Shown here one piece after another: positions 53,087 to 63,067 of a stretch of DNA of 64,000 nucleotides; the stretch's first letter is position 1; every line of letters begins with the position of its first letter. A model generated the notes under the pieces. The model did no database searches, was not told the origin of the DNA, and saw only the letters and a program-made list of their open reading frames with translations. Both the position numbers and the translations under genes were made by a program. Source of the stretch: Streptococcus parauberis NCFD 2020 (GTDB lineage Bacteria; Bacillota; Bacilli; Lactobacillales; Streptococcaceae); assembly GCF_000187935.1 (NCBI RefSeq), contig NZ_AEUT02000001.1, forward strand, positions 558,001 to 622,000, in the 5' to 3' direction.

Positions 53087-53740
53087 TTATAATTCAATAA
53101 TTTTTCCAGTTTTAAGGTAAACAATCCACTCACAAATATTACGAGCATAGTCACCGATTCTTTCCAAATACATAAGCACTTGGAAGTATTCTTTCCCTGC
53201 AAAAACAGCATCTGGAGTTTTTCTAATTTCTTCAACTGCTAATGCTTGAATATCACGGAAATAATTATCAATGATTTCATCATGTGCAGCAATTTCGTAT
53301 GCTTTTTTATCATCACCGTTGATATAGGCATTTAAAGCATCCTCAACCATGTGTTTAACAGCTTTACCCATTAAGTTAATTTGTTCTTCAACAAGTGGTA
53401 ATCTTTCTTCACCCTTCATACGAATTGTTGCTTTTGCAATTGACGAAGCATGGTCACCCATACGTTCAATATCACTTGATGCTTTAAGAACAGTGATAAC
53501 AGTACGTAAATCATTTGAAACAGGCTGTTGTAAAGCAATAATTTCAAGTGATTTCTTCTCAAGTTTGGTTTCGAATTCGTTAATAGTATCATCTTCTTCA
53601 ATGACTTCTTTTGCTAAATCACGATCATGACTAACAAAGGCGCGAACAGTTTTATTAATTTGTGCTAAAACTTCTGTCCCCATTGAATAAAATTGATTAT
53701 GTAATTTGTCTAATTCTTCATCAAATTTACTTCTAAGCAT
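53087..53740 (-). CDS. phoU: Phosphate transport regulator PhoU
   Basis: All-alpha protein of 217 residues with two PhoU repeats, each containing the metal-binding pattern (DIERMGDHASSIAKA and LERIGDYARNICEW). It modulates the PstSCAB transporter and signalling to the phosphate two-component system. It is last of the pst operon, with its own terminator. No phoPR homologue is in the window. Confidence 0.95.
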   Translation of the reverse strand: MLRSKFDEELDKLHNQFYSMGTEVLAQINKTVRAFVSHDRDLAKEVIEEDDTINEFETKLEKKSLEIIALQQPVSNDLRTVITVLKASSDIERMGDHASSIAKATIRMKGEERLPLVEEQINLMGKAVKHMVEDALNAYINGDDKKAYEIAAHDEIIDNYFRDIQALAVEEIRKTPDAVFAGKEYFQVLMYLERIGDYARNICEWIVYLKTGKIIEL

Positions 53741-53805
53741 AATCTTCCCTTCTTTTCTATATATCTATATTTGTTCATAAACGTATTGAGATAGTTTTCA
53801 ATTAA

Positions 53806-54564
53806 TTATCCGAATTTACCAGAAATATAATCTTCGGTTTCTTTTCTCTTAGGATTCATAAACATTGTTTTCGTATTACCGACTTCAAGTAAATCGCCGG
53901 CAAGGAAAAATCCTGTTCGGTCAGATAATCGAGAAGCTTGTTGCATTGAACGAGTTACAACTACTAAAGTATATTCTTTTTTTAATTCAAATAAAGTTTC
54001 TTCAATTTTTCCGGCTGAAATTGGGTCTAATGCTGAGGTAGGCTCATCTAATAAAATAATTTTTGGACTAGTTGCTAATACTCTAGCAACACAAACACGT
54101 TGTTGCTGTCCACCAGATAAACTTAAGGCTGAATCATGCAAGCGATCCTTAACTTCAACCCAAATTGAAGCTCCTTTTAATGAGGATTCAACAGCTTGGT
54201 CAAGAACTTGTTTATCTTTGATACCTTTTAAACGAAGACCATAAACAACATTTTCATAGATTGACATTGGAAATGGATTTGGTTGTTGGAATACCATCCC
54301 AATTTCTTTTCTTAAATCTACTGTATCAGTTCGAGGACTATAAATATTATGTCCATTATAAATGATTGTTCCTGTAACTGTAACTTCTGGATTCAAATCA
54401 CTCATGCGGTTAATAGCACGTAACAAAGTTGATTTACCAGATCCAGAAGGGCCAATCAAGGCTGTAATTTCATTAGGGAAAAAATCCAAAGATACATTAT
54501 TTAATGTTTTCTTCTTGTTATAGTAAACAGATAAGTCTTTAACTTGTAATATTGGTTCTGTCAT
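53806..54564 (-). CDS. pstB: Phosphate ABC transporter ATP-binding protein PstB (second copy)
   Basis: ATPase of 252 residues. Walker [21 protein letters not shown], signature [16 protein letters not shown] and Walker [15 protein letters not shown] are intact. The H-loop position reads [20 protein letters not shown] where the paralogue has TH: the switch histidine appears replaced by arginine (TRSMQQ). It is one of two adjacent pstB genes, a typical streptococcal duplication; the two may form a heterodimer with this copy catalytically weaker. Confidence 0.93.
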   Translation of the reverse strand: MTEPILQVKDLSVYYNKKKTLNNVSLDFFPNEITALIGPSGSGKSTLLRAINRMSDLNPEVTVTGTIIYNGHNIYSPRTDTVDLRKEIGMVFQQPNPFPMSIYENVVYGLRLKGIKDKQVLDQAVESSLKGASIWVEVKDRLHDSALSLSGGQQQRVCVARVLATSPKIILLDEPTSALDPISAGKIEETLFELKKEYTLVVVTRSMQQASRLSDRTGFFLAGDLLEVGNTKTMFMNPKRKETEDYISGKFG

Positions 54565-54575
54565 AGGAGCCCTCT

Positions 54576-55379
54576 CTATCCAAAATGACCTGATACGTAA
54601 TCATTTGTTGATTTACATTGAGCATTTTGGAAAATATTGCGTGTTTTATCATATTCAATCAGGTCACCCAAATAGAAAAATGCTGTATAATCACTTGCAC
54701 GAGCAGCTTGCTGCATATTATGAGTAACAATGATAATTGTATAGTTTTTTTTCAAATCAAACATTGTTTCCTCTAATTGCATAGTTGCAATAGGATCCAA
54801 TGCTGATGCAGGTTCGTCCATTAATAAGATATCAGGTTTCACTGAAATTGCTCTTGCAATACATAATCTCTGTTGTTGTCCACCAGATAAGGTAAACGCT
54901 GATTTGTGTAGGTCATCCTTTACCTGATTCCAAAGTGCTGCTTGTTTTAATGAAGTTTCAACAATCTCATCTAAGATCTGTTTATCTTTAACCCCAGCAC
55001 GCTCATGAGCAAAAGTGATATTACGATATATTGATTTTGCAAAAGGATTTGGACGTTGAAAAACCATTCCAATATTTTTTCTAACTTCAAAAACATTCAT
55101 TTCTGGACTATTGATATCAATACCATGATAATTAATCTCACCAGTAACTTTAGCAATATCGATGGTATCATTCATTCTATTCAAACTTCTGAGATATGTT
55201 GATTTACCACAACCAGAAGGGCCAATAAGAGCCGTAATTTTGTTTTTTTCAAACTGCATATCAATCCCTTTGATCGCTTCATTACCTGCATAATAGACGT
55301 GTAATTCTTTTGTAGATAAAGCAATTTTTTCCTCAGGGAAGGTCATGATATGACGTTCATTCCAATTATATTCAGTCAT
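54576..55379 (-). CDS. pstB: Phosphate ABC transporter ATP-binding protein PstB (first copy)
   Basis: ATPase of 267 residues of the phosphate importer. Walker [20 protein letters not shown], signature [15 protein letters not shown], Walker [14 protein letters not shown] and the H-loop [18 protein letters not shown] are intact, so this copy keeps the catalytic histidine. Start at 55379 after AAGGAG. It lies between pstA and the second pstB in a tight operon. Confidence 0.94.
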   Translation of the reverse strand: MTEYNWNERHIMTFPEEKIALSTKELHVYYAGNEAIKGIDMQFEKNKITALIGPSGCGKSTYLRSLNRMNDTIDIAKVTGEINYHGIDINSPEMNVFEVRKNIGMVFQRPNPFAKSIYRNITFAHERAGVKDKQILDEIVETSLKQAALWNQVKDDLHKSAFTLSGGQQQRLCIARAISVKPDILLMDEPASALDPIATMQLEETMFDLKKNYTIIIVTHNMQQAARASDYTAFFYLGDLIEYDKTRNIFQNAQCKSTNDYVSGHFG

Positions 55380-55394
55380 TATTTCTCCTTGAAC

Positions 55395-56282
55395 CTATTT
55401 AGCTGCTGTCATTCTTGAATGAAGTCTCTTACCGAGTAAACGAGCTGATAGGTTAAAAATTAAGATAAAGATTAATAATACTGCTGCACTACCAGCAGAT
55501 ACTAAAGTTCCATCAGGAATAGTCCCTTCACTATTTACTTTCCAAATATGAACAGCTAGTGTCTCAGACTGACGGAAAATAGAAATTGGACTTGTAATAC
55601 TTAATGGATTCCAGTTTGACCAATCAAGAGCCGGTGCTGATTGTCCAGCTGTATAGATTAGAGCAGCCGCTTCACCAAAGATACGACCTGATGCTAAGAC
55701 AATCCCAGTTACAATACCAGGAAGTGCTTCCGGAATAACTACATGGAAAACAGTTTCCCAACGGGATAGTCCAAGTGCTAACCCTGCTTCTCTTTGTGTA
55801 TGATGTACGTGAAGTAAACTATCTTCTACATTACGAGTCATCTGTGGAAGGTTAAATACAGTTAAAGCTAAGGCTCCTGAAATAATGGAGAAACCATATT
55901 GAAATTGGACAACGAATATCAAATAACCAAATAAACCAACAACAACTGATGGTAAAGATGAAAGAATTTCAATACAAGTACGGATAAAGTTAGTAAGGGG
56001 GCCTTTAGTTGCATATTCAGCAAGGTAAATACCAGCACCCGTTGAGAGGGGAATTGAAATGAGTAACGTAATAACTAGTAGAAAAAATGAGTTATATAGT
56101 TGGATACCAATCCCACCACCAGCTTCGTATGAAGACGAGCGACCAGTTAAGAAAGACCAAGAAACATGCGGTAAACCACGGACGAGAATATATAGAATTA
56201 ATGAAGCTAAAATAGCTACAATGATTCCAGCAATGGTATACAAAGTACCAGTTGCTAATTTATCAATCTTTTTAGCGTTCAT
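55395..56282 (-). CDS. pstA: Phosphate ABC transporter permease PstA
   Basis: Permease of 295 residues with six helices. The ATPase-coupling loop with the EAA motif is EAGLALGLSRWETVFHVVIP. FGEAAALIYTAGQ and the N-terminal LYILVRGLPHVSWSFLTG are typical of PstA. It overlaps the end of pstC by 11 bases and pairs with it to form the channel. Confidence 0.94.
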   Translation of the reverse strand: MNAKKIDKLATGTLYTIAGIIVAILASLILYILVRGLPHVSWSFLTGRSSSYEAGGGIGIQLYNSFFLLVITLLISIPLSTGAGIYLAEYATKGPLTNFIRTCIEILSSLPSVVVGLFGYLIFVVQFQYGFSIISGALALTVFNLPQMTRNVEDSLLHVHHTQREAGLALGLSRWETVFHVVIPEALPGIVTGIVLASGRIFGEAAALIYTAGQSAPALDWSNWNPLSITSPISIFRQSETLAVHIWKVNSEGTIPDGTLVSAGSAAVLLIFILIFNLSARLLGKRLHSRMTAAK

Positions 56283-57207
56283 AATTTCTCTTTCTCTCTT
56301 TCGTAATTAATTTAACTATTGAGTTAAATGCTAAACTCATTAATAATAATACTAAGGCTAATGACCAAAGAACGTTATTTTGAACAGTTCCCATAACTGT
56401 ATTACCAATACCCATTGTTAATACAGATGTCAATGTCGCCGCTGGTGTTGTAAGTGAAGTAGGCATAACAGCTGAATTACCAACAACCATTTGTATAGCA
56501 AGTGCTTCACCAAATGCTCTAGCCATACCAAAGATGACTGCTGTAAAGATTCCTGGTCTAGCAGCATTCAATACAACACGCCAGATTGTTTGCCAACGAG
56601 TTGCACCCATAGCCATGCTTGCTTCACGATAATGACGTGGGACTGCTTTCAAACTATCCACAGTCATGAAGGTTACAGTTGGAAGAATCATAACAAAAAG
56701 CACACAAACCCCAGATAAGATACCAAAACCAGTGCCGCCAAATAGTGAACGAACAAAGGGTACAATTACTTGTAAACCAATAAATCCATAAACAACTGAA
56801 GGAATACCAACCAGTAATTCAACAGCTGGTTGTAGTAATTTTGCACCATATTTTGGTGAAATCTCAGTCATGAATACTGCTGCTCCAATTGCAAATGGTG
56901 TTGCAATAATAGCAGAAAGGATTGTTACGACAAAAGAACCTGTAATCATTGGAAGTGCTCCAAGATAAGGCATACCATTCTTATCTTTCAAACTCGGTTG
57001 CCATTCTTTACCAAATAAGAAATCAAAAATATTTACTTTATCAACAAAAAAGGTTGACAACCCTTTTTGAGCAACGAAAATTAAAATCATTGCAACTATA
57101 AAAACGATTAAAGCTAAACATAAAAATGTTAATGTTTTACCAAATTTTTCTAAACGTGAATTTTTAGATGGCGAAACTAATTTTTTAGCTAATTCCTGAT
57201 CTTTCAT
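56272..57207 (-). CDS. pstC: Phosphate ABC transporter permease PstC
   Basis: Permease of 311 residues. The start at 57207 follows GGGAG; a longer open frame runs into pstS. The coupling loop is REASMAMGATRWQTIWRVVL, and ARAFGEALAIQMVVGN, VGIPSVVYGFIGL and the FLFGKEWQPS loop are characteristic of PstC. It begins ten bases after the pstS stop. Confidence 0.94.
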   Translation of the reverse strand: MKDQELAKKLVSPSKNSRLEKFGKTLTFLCLALIVFIVAMILIFVAQKGLSTFFVDKVNIFDFLFGKEWQPSLKDKNGMPYLGALPMITGSFVVTILSAIIATPFAIGAAVFMTEISPKYGAKLLQPAVELLVGIPSVVYGFIGLQVIVPFVRSLFGGTGFGILSGVCVLFVMILPTVTFMTVDSLKAVPRHYREASMAMGATRWQTIWRVVLNAARPGIFTAVIFGMARAFGEALAIQMVVGNSAVMPTSLTTPAATLTSVLTMGIGNTVMGTVQNNVLWSLALVLLLMSLAFNSIVKLITKERKRNYER

Positions 57208-57217
57208 AATACTCCCA

Positions 57218-58084
57218 CTATTTCTTTGAAACTTTTCCATCATGAGATTTAACAACTTTCATCTCAGTCATTGGAATATAACCCATATGTGTAACAACTT
57301 TCTTTTGTACTTCTTCAGAAGTCATAAAGTCAAGAAATTCCTTAGTTAAACCATCTGCTTTTCCATAAGTATACATATGTTCATAAGACCAAATTGGCCA
57401 GTCATTGGTTTTTACATGTTCCGCATTCGGAGAAAAACCATTTAGGTTAGGTGCTTTAACACTTTTATCAACGTAAGAAAATGCTAAATAAGAAATAGCT
57501 CCCGGAGTTTGAGCAACAATCGATTTAACCATACCGTTTGAATCTTGTTCTTGACTTTGTTTAGCTGGAACATCCCCCATGATAACATTGTCAAATGTCG
57601 CACGTGATCCAGAACTTGCTGCTCTATTAATAACAGAAATTTCTAGATTTTGACCACCAACTTGTTTCCAGTTTGTATATTCACCAGAAAAAATCCGTCT
57701 TAATTGGTCAGTTGTAAGATTTGAAACTTTAACTTTTTTGTTTGTAATAATTGCTAGTCCAGCTACTGCCACTTGATGATCAGTAAGTTTTTTAGCATCA
57801 ATACCATCTTTTTCTTCAGCGAACAAATCACTATTCCCAATTTGAACTGATTGTGATTGAATTTGAGAAAGACCAGTTCCAGAACCACCGCCTTGAACAT
57901 TTATTGTTTTACCAAGGTGTGTACTTGCAAATTCATCAGCTGCCGCTTCAACTAGTGGCTGTAATGCCGTTGACCCAACAGCTGTAATGGATTCACCTTT
58001 TTGAATCCAACTTGAACATGCTGTCAAAAATAGTGTTGATATTGTTAACAAACTAAACAAAAAGAATTTCTTTTTAATATTCAT
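57218..58084 (-). CDS. pstS: Phosphate-binding lipoprotein PstS
   Basis: Extracellular phosphate receptor of 288 residues. The signal peptide ends in LTAC with the lipidated Cys23. The mature protein has the phosphate-binding segments [20 protein letters not shown] and [15 protein letters not shown]. First gene of pstSCABB-phoU. TATAAT with a weak -35 element stands upstream, which fits activation under phosphate limitation by a PhoB-type regulator; no clear pho box was recognised. Confidence 0.95.
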   Translation of the reverse strand: MNIKKKFFLFSLLTISTLFLTACSSWIQKGESITAVGSTALQPLVEAAADEFASTHLGKTINVQGGGSGTGLSQIQSQSVQIGNSDLFAEEKDGIDAKKLTDHQVAVAGLAIITNKKVKVSNLTTDQLRRIFSGEYTNWKQVGGQNLEISVINRAASSGSRATFDNVIMGDVPAKQSQEQDSNGMVKSIVAQTPGAISYLAFSYVDKSVKAPNLNGFSPNAEHVKTNDWPIWSYEHMYTYGKADGLTKEFLDFMTSEEVQKKVVTHMGYIPMTEMKVVKSHDGKVSKK

Positions 58085-58250
58085 TGATTTATTTCCTATT
58101 CATAAAATATTAGGGTAGGTTGATTTTTCAACTCAATCATTATAGTAACATAACTAGCATTTCAAAGGAAGAACTTTTATCTGGATTTTACGAAAAAAGC
58201 AGACATTATATTTTTCTTTGAAATCTAAATATATCATTAGTATTTCAAGC

Positions 58251-59009
58251 TTAATTCAATATTTTTTTTAATACTGGAAGCTCTGCTTCTGGAACAAACA
58301 TTACCTTCTGCCGAGTTTGAAAATCTGGTTTTTCACCTTCAATAGTGAGAAGTACATAACCTAATCTTTCACCAAAAATATACGCAGCTGCATAGTCCCA
58401 AGGCTGAATATATGAAAAGTAGCCAAATACTTGTTGCCTTAAGACTTTAATGATTGAAATACCAGCTCCGCCATAAATCCTAACACCTAATGACTGTCTA
58501 ATTAAATTCATCAAACCACAATAATTTTCTAAATACATTCCTGAATTACAAATGACTAATGATTCTGATAAACCCTTAGGCTCATAAGGAAGTACTTTTT
58601 TATCATTAAATAAAACATCAAATTGACCACCACCCGCAAGGAGTTGATCTTTCATAACATCATATATAAAGGCAAATTGGCCTACTCCATCTTCAAAGTA
58701 AGCTAACATAATAGCAAAATTTTCACCCTGTACAATAAAATTGACAGTTCCATCAATTGGGTCAATTACCCAAACAGAACCATCATTGATAGGATGTCTG
58801 ACATCATTCTCTTCAGCTAATATATTGTCTTGAGGGTAGTGTTTTTTTATTTGGGAAATCAAAAAGTCCTGAGTTTCTTGATCCACATTTGTAACTAAAT
58901 CGTCATGGTTGCTTTTAACCTGGATATCCAATTGTCCAGACATTTTTTCTTTAATGAAATCAGCTGCATCATAGATTAATGATTTTGCAAAGTCGAATTT
59001 ATTTATCAA
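58251..59009 (-). CDS. Inositol monophosphatase family protein
   Basis: Mg-dependent phosphatase of 252 residues of the IMPase/CysQ/SuhB fold. Motif 1 is [13 protein letters not shown], motif 2 [11 protein letters not shown], and the first metal-binding Glu pair is LAEENDVRH. Substrate could be inositol phosphate, NADP or 3'-phosphoadenosine phosphate; sequence does not decide. The start is placed at TTG 59009, where GAGGAAGGA stands at the right distance; it overlaps the UPF0223 gene by 11 bases. Part of the spxA-UPF0223-IMPase unit common in streptococci. Confidence 0.86.
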   Translation of the reverse strand: MINKFDFAKSLIYDAADFIKEKMSGQLDIQVKSNHDDLVTNVDQETQDFLISQIKKHYPQDNILAEENDVRHPINDGSVWVIDPIDGTVNFIVQGENFAIMLAYFEDGVGQFAFIYDVMKDQLLAGGGQFDVLFNDKKVLPYEPKGLSESLVICNSGMYLENYCGLMNLIRQSLGVRIYGGAGISIIKVLRQQVFGYFSYIQPWDYAAAYIFGERLGYVLLTIEGEKPDFQTRQKVMFVPEAELPVLKKILN

Positions 59010-59277
59010 GTGTAAAATATCCTTCCTCAAGTTTTTTGGCAGCTTGAACTACTTTATAGGTAGAATAGCCACTACTTTTTTCAAATTCACGATCAATTTG
59101 TTTTTCTTGAGCTTTACTCGGAACTACTTTTTTAAACGCCGAGTATGCCTGCAAGAGATTTTTAGCATTAACTTTTCCTTCATAAGCAAGTTCAACTTGA
59201 TTTAAAAAATGAAGCACTGATGTGATATCGTCAGTGCTCCAGTTTATATCAAGTGGATAATTATAATTAGTTGACAT
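58999..59277 (-). CDS. UPF0223 family protein
   Basis: Small helical protein of 92 residues with the UPF0223 signature ([20 protein letters not shown] at the N-terminus, then [17 protein letters not shown] and SGYSTYKVV). Function unknown. The ATG at 59277 follows GAGGGATGAC, directly after the spxA stop; the open frame continues upstream only because it overlaps spxA. Co-transcribed with spxA and the phosphatase gene. Confidence 0.85.
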   Translation of the reverse strand: MSTNYNYPLDINWSTDDITSVLHFLNQVELAYEGKVNAKNLLQAYSAFKKVVPSKAQEKQIDREFEKSSGYSTYKVVQAAKKLEEGYFTLDK

Positions 59278-59278
59278 G

Positions 59279-59683
59279 TCATCCCTCAATTTCTGCTTTA
59301 ATTGTTGCTTGACGTAATTCTTGTTTACGGTAATCTCTTGGTAAAAATGCTCTGATTTCATCTTCGTTAAAACCAATTTGCATTCTTTTTTTATCCATGA
59401 TAATTGGACGTCTCAAAAGACTAGGATTTGATGCAATTAAATCAATTAAGTCAGAAATGGATAAATCTTCTACATCTATATTTAATTTTTGAAATACTTT
59501 TGAACGAGTTGAGATAATATCTTCTGTCCCGTTTTCCGTAAATGATAATATTGATAAAAGTTCATCTCTTGTTAAGGGACTGGTAATTATATTATGTTCT
59601 TGAAAATTCACTTCATGTTTTAACAGCCATGCTCGCGCCTTACGACACGAAGTACAACTTGGTGATAAAAATAAGGTAACCAT
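59279..59683 (-). CDS. spxA: Transcriptional regulator Spx
   Basis: ArsC-fold protein of 134 residues binding the alpha C-terminal domain of RNA polymerase and steering it to thiol-stress genes. The redox switch Cys10-Cys13 is in [10 protein letters not shown], and [21 protein letters not shown] is the conserved partner segment. Streptococci carry two paralogues; neighbourhood with the UPF0223, phosphatase, ribF and truB genes suggests the SpxA1 type, but this is inference. Presence of CxxC means it can sense oxidation directly. Confidence 0.92.
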   Translation of the reverse strand: MVTLFLSPSCTSCRKARAWLLKHEVNFQEHNIITSPLTRDELLSILSFTENGTEDIISTRSKVFQKLNIDVEDLSISDLIDLIASNPSLLRRPIIMDKKRMQIGFNEDEIRAFLPRDYRKQELRQATIKAEIEG

Positions 59684-59725
59684 ACTTTTCCTCTAATTTT
59701 TCTACTTACCTCATTATACAAAAAT

Positions 59726-60658
59726 TTAATTAAATTTGCTATCTTTTTTCCAATTTAATGCAATCTCTTTATCATTATTTAATTGATCTATTAAATCTTC
59801 AATGCCCTCAAATTTAGCCATATCTCTTATTTTATCTAACCAGATAATTTCTAAAGATTCTCCATAGATATCACCATCAAAGTCAAAGATATTAACCTCG
59901 AGACGCAGCTCGTCTCCGCCGAAGGTAATATTTTTACCAATACTTGTCATTGAGCGGTAGATTCGTCCATTAACTAAGACATCTGTAACATATACTCCAT
60001 CAGCTGGCAGATAAGTACGATCAATTGGTGCTAAGTTAGCTGTAGGAAATCCTAAGGTGCGACCACGCGCATCCCCGTGAACTACCATCCCTCTTGTCGT
60101 AAAATCATAACCTAATAATTGATTGGCAGCATTCACATCACCAGATTTGATAGCTTCTCTAATCCATGTTGAAGAAATCTTTCTTCCATTAAAAGAAACT
60201 TCATCAATTGTATAGACTTTCCCATCAAAATTGCGTTGTAAATAATCACTATTAGTACGATTATGACCAAATTTATAGTCAAAGCCAACTACTATATATT
60301 TGGCATTTAAACTTCCAATATAGTTTTTTATAAAATCATCAGAGGTAATTTTTGAAAAAGCCGTTGTAAAATCAATCAGGTAGAGATGGTCTACTCCATG
60401 TTCTGAAAATTTTTGATATCGTTTTTCTGGGTAAGTAATGTGTAAAAGTAACTCTGGATTATATTTGGCAAAAGCGAGTTTTGGTGTTTCATTAAAAGTT
60501 AAGCTTACAATTTTTAAATTTTCTTTTTTAGCCAAACTTTTTGCTTTATCAAATAAAGCTTTATGCCCTCGGTGCAAACCATCAAAATAACCCAGTACTA
60601 AGACTGTTTTGTCATCTTCACTAATATCTTTATATGATTTAATTTGTTGAATTTTCAT
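59726..60658 (-). CDS. ribF: Bifunctional riboflavin kinase/FAD synthetase
   Basis: Protein of 310 residues making FMN and FAD. The N-terminal nucleotidyltransferase domain has LGYFDGLHRGHKALFDKA and SSTWIREAI; the C-terminal kinase domain has RGRTLGFPTANLAP and LRLEVNIFDFDGDIYG. It follows truB by 21 bases, the usual Gram-positive order. FAD made here would serve lpd, trmFO and coaC in the same window. Confidence 0.95.
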   Translation of the reverse strand: MKIQQIKSYKDISEDDKTVLVLGYFDGLHRGHKALFDKAKSLAKKENLKIVSLTFNETPKLAFAKYNPELLLHITYPEKRYQKFSEHGVDHLYLIDFTTAFSKITSDDFIKNYIGSLNAKYIVVGFDYKFGHNRTNSDYLQRNFDGKVYTIDEVSFNGRKISSTWIREAIKSGDVNAANQLLGYDFTTRGMVVHGDARGRTLGFPTANLAPIDRTYLPADGVYVTDVLVNGRIYRSMTSIGKNITFGGDELRLEVNIFDFDGDIYGESLEIIWLDKIRDMAKFEGIEDLIDQLNNDKEIALNWKKDSKFN

Positions 60659-60679
60659 AATACCCTTTTTCTAGTAATC

Positions 60680-61561
60680 CTATAATAGGACTTTTTTTGG
60701 TTTATAACCATCTTCTCTTTGTTCAAGAACAGCGACTAACTGATCATCAAAAAAGGCAGCAACTAGTTTTTCCTGGCTTGGTAAGACTATCCTTCTGCCA
60801 AAAGATAGTTCCTCTTTTTCACTTTCACTAATCATCATTTTTGGTAAATCACAAACACCTAAACTAATTGGAAGAAAGAAACTGTAATCTTGATTTTTTA
60901 CAAGTTCCTCAATCTCACTAAGTGTTAGAGCATTGTCTAATGTCAAACCAGCTGAAGCTGTCCGCATTAATTTTGACATATGACTTGGGTAATCAAGCTT
61001 TTCACCTAAATCCACAGCTAAAGTTCTTACGTAAGTTCCTTTACTACATGCAACTTTAAAAGAGAAACGACATAGTCCGCCAACGAAAGTTAAAGGACTA
61101 GTTCTTTCAAACTGATAAATAGTAACTTGTCTTTCCGGACGCTCAACAGTTTGACCAGCTCGAGCATATTCATATAGTTTCCGTCCGTTTACTTTAACAG
61201 CTGAGTACATAGGAGGAATCTGAGTAATTTCACCAATAAATGTTTTCATCGTGGCATCAATTAATTCTTCAGTTAAATCTTTCGATACAGGAACTTGTTC
61301 AATGATTTCACCACTAGCATCTTCTGTTGTTGTTGAGAAACCTAGCGTTACTTCTCCCTCGTAGACTTTCCCTGCTTCAGTCATATATTCAATGACACGA
61401 GTCGCCTTTCCAACTGCTATTGGTAATACACCAACGACGTCTGGATCAAGGGTTCCACCATGACCAATCTTTTTCTCTTGCAAAATGCGTCTTAATTTAA
61501 AAACCACATCATGGGAAGTCATTCCAGCTTCCTTTTTAACATTTATTATTCCATTTTTCAT
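60680..61561 (-). CDS. truB: tRNA pseudouridine(55) synthase TruB
   Basis: Enzyme of 293 residues forming pseudouridine at position 55 of tRNA. The catalytic Asp is in [36 protein letters not shown] at the N-terminus and [21 protein letters not shown] (shown to 20: [16 protein letters not shown]) are typical. Transcribed leftward with ribF. It acts in the same tRNA loop as TrmFO, encoded earlier in the window. Confidence 0.95.
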   Translation of the reverse strand: MKNGIINVKKEAGMTSHDVVFKLRRILQEKKIGHGGTLDPDVVGVLPIAVGKATRVIEYMTEAGKVYEGEVTLGFSTTTEDASGEIIEQVPVSKDLTEELIDATMKTFIGEITQIPPMYSAVKVNGRKLYEYARAGQTVERPERQVTIYQFERTSPLTFVGGLCRFSFKVACSKGTYVRTLAVDLGEKLDYPSHMSKLMRTASAGLTLDNALTLSEIEELVKNQDYSFFLPISLGVCDLPKMMISESEKEELSFGRRIVLPSQEKLVAAFFDDQLVAVLEQREDGYKPKKVLL

Positions 61562-61651
61562 AATTTTCTTTCATTTTCTGATTATTTTATCAATCTGGAT
61601 TATACGTTTTTTCTTTCTCTTAACATACAAAAAGATTTTAAAGCAGCCTAT

Positions 61652-62989
61652 TTACTCATTTCTTAAAGCATCAAATTTCTCACGCATTGTTGGATTCTGA
61701 CGCGTTAATTTTTTTATTGAGACATCATCTAGTTTATTGTTTGCCAGACGGAGTTGATTCTCACTGGTAGTTAAAAAGCGTTTGACTTCTTCCATGCGTT
61801 TAATCGACTTGTCTATTTCATCAATAGCTTTTTTAAAGTTACTACTTGCTGACTGATAATTCTTAGCAAAGGCATTTTTAAAGAGATCCAAATCTTCTTC
61901 AAAGTGTGTAATATCTATATTTTGCTCACGAACTAAAGCAAGTTCTTGTTTGTAGGTCATGGCATTCATAGCAGCGTTTCGCAATAAACCTATAATTTGA
62001 ATAAAGAATTGAGGACGAATGATATACATCTTTGGATATTCATGACTGACATCTACTATCCCTGTGTTATAGTAATCATTGTCTGCTTCAAGCATAGTGA
62101 CTAAAACGGCATACTCACACCCTTTTTCACGACGATCACGGTCAAGTTCTTTCAAAAAATCACTATTTCTATGTTTGGTCTTGGTGGTGTCTGCCTCATT
62201 TTTCATTTCAAACATGATAGACAAGAGTTCTATCCCGTCTATATTCTCCTTAAAAATATAGTCCCCTTTTGAGCCACGACTTGATAATTCATTATCTTTA
62301 GCAAAATAAGCATTCGGAAAGGCATAAGCGCGAACTTTATTAAATTCAGTTTCTGCGTATAATTCTAAACTTTCTCCTATTGCTTTGGTTGATTGCTGTG
62401 CTTTAAAGTTTTTATAGAAATCAACTTGTTCATTTGCTGCTTTAAGTTGAGCATCGTAATCACGTTTTAAGGAAGCAAGAGATAGCTCGCTTTCTTTCTC
62501 CTGAAGAAGAATTTGATTTTGTAAGGCATCGCGCTCTTTTTCAATACTTGTCATTGCTGACTGTAATTTACTCTGATTTTCCAGTTCCATTTTTTCTAGC
62601 TTATTTTGTAACTGGGTTAATGCTTTATCTTTTTCAGTTAATGATTTGGCTAAATCTAAAGCATTTTGAGATTTAATCTTTTCAAGTTGACTTTCAAGTT
62701 CATAAATCTCTTTATCCTTTTGAGCTAGAGCTTCTTGCCGAACCATAGTCTGATCTTTTTCAGATTGGCTGAGTCGATTACTTAACTCTTGAATCGACTT
62801 ATCTTTCTCCGCCAATTTTTCTTGTAACAGTCCTTTAGCTTTTTCTTGATGGATTGCTAATTCATTAGTAAGTCGTTGTTGAATTTCACGGTCAAATTCT
62901 TCACCTCTTATTTGTGACAATAATAAACTATATTCTGATTCATCAATTGTAAATACTGTATGACATTTAGGACATTTAATTTCTTTCAT
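61652..62989 (-). CDS. DUF2130 domain protein with long coiled coil
   Basis: Protein of 445 residues. The N-terminus holds a CxxC pair (IKCPKCHTVF), half of a possible zinc ribbon. A long coiled coil follows (about residues 40-210, rich in EKDK, LENQ and SEKDQ repeats). The C-terminal DUF2130 domain contains GSKGDYIF, SIMFEMKNEADTTKTKHRNS (conserved E-x-K acid-base residues) and YAVLVTMLEADNDYY. The E-x-K pattern resembles restriction-like nuclease cores, so a nuclease role has been considered; nothing is proven. Start at 62989 with GGAG upstream. Monocistronic. Confidence 0.8.
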   Translation of the reverse strand: MKEIKCPKCHTVFTIDESEYSLLLSQIRGEEFDREIQQRLTNELAIHQEKAKGLLQEKLAEKDKSIQELSNRLSQSEKDQTMVRQEALAQKDKEIYELESQLEKIKSQNALDLAKSLTEKDKALTQLQNKLEKMELENQSKLQSAMTSIEKERDALQNQILLQEKESELSLASLKRDYDAQLKAANEQVDFYKNFKAQQSTKAIGESLELYAETEFNKVRAYAFPNAYFAKDNELSSRGSKGDYIFKENIDGIELLSIMFEMKNEADTTKTKHRNSDFLKELDRDRREKGCEYAVLVTMLEADNDYYNTGIVDVSHEYPKMYIIRPQFFIQIIGLLRNAAMNAMTYKQELALVREQNIDITHFEEDLDLFKNAFAKNYQSASSNFKKAIDEIDKSIKRMEEVKRFLTTSENQLRLANNKLDDVSIKKLTRQNPTMREKFDALRNE

Positions 62990-63031
62990 GATTACTCCAA
63001 TCACTGATATTCATGGTTACTATTATAGCAA

Positions 63032-63062
63032 AAAAGACTAAGAATATGCTCATCTTAGCCTT
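63032..63062 (-). terminator. Terminator after the exporter-like gene
   Basis: Minus-strand stem AAGGCTAAGA, loop, TTCTTAGTCTTTTTT. Confidence 0.7.
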
Positions 63063-63067
63063 TGTAA

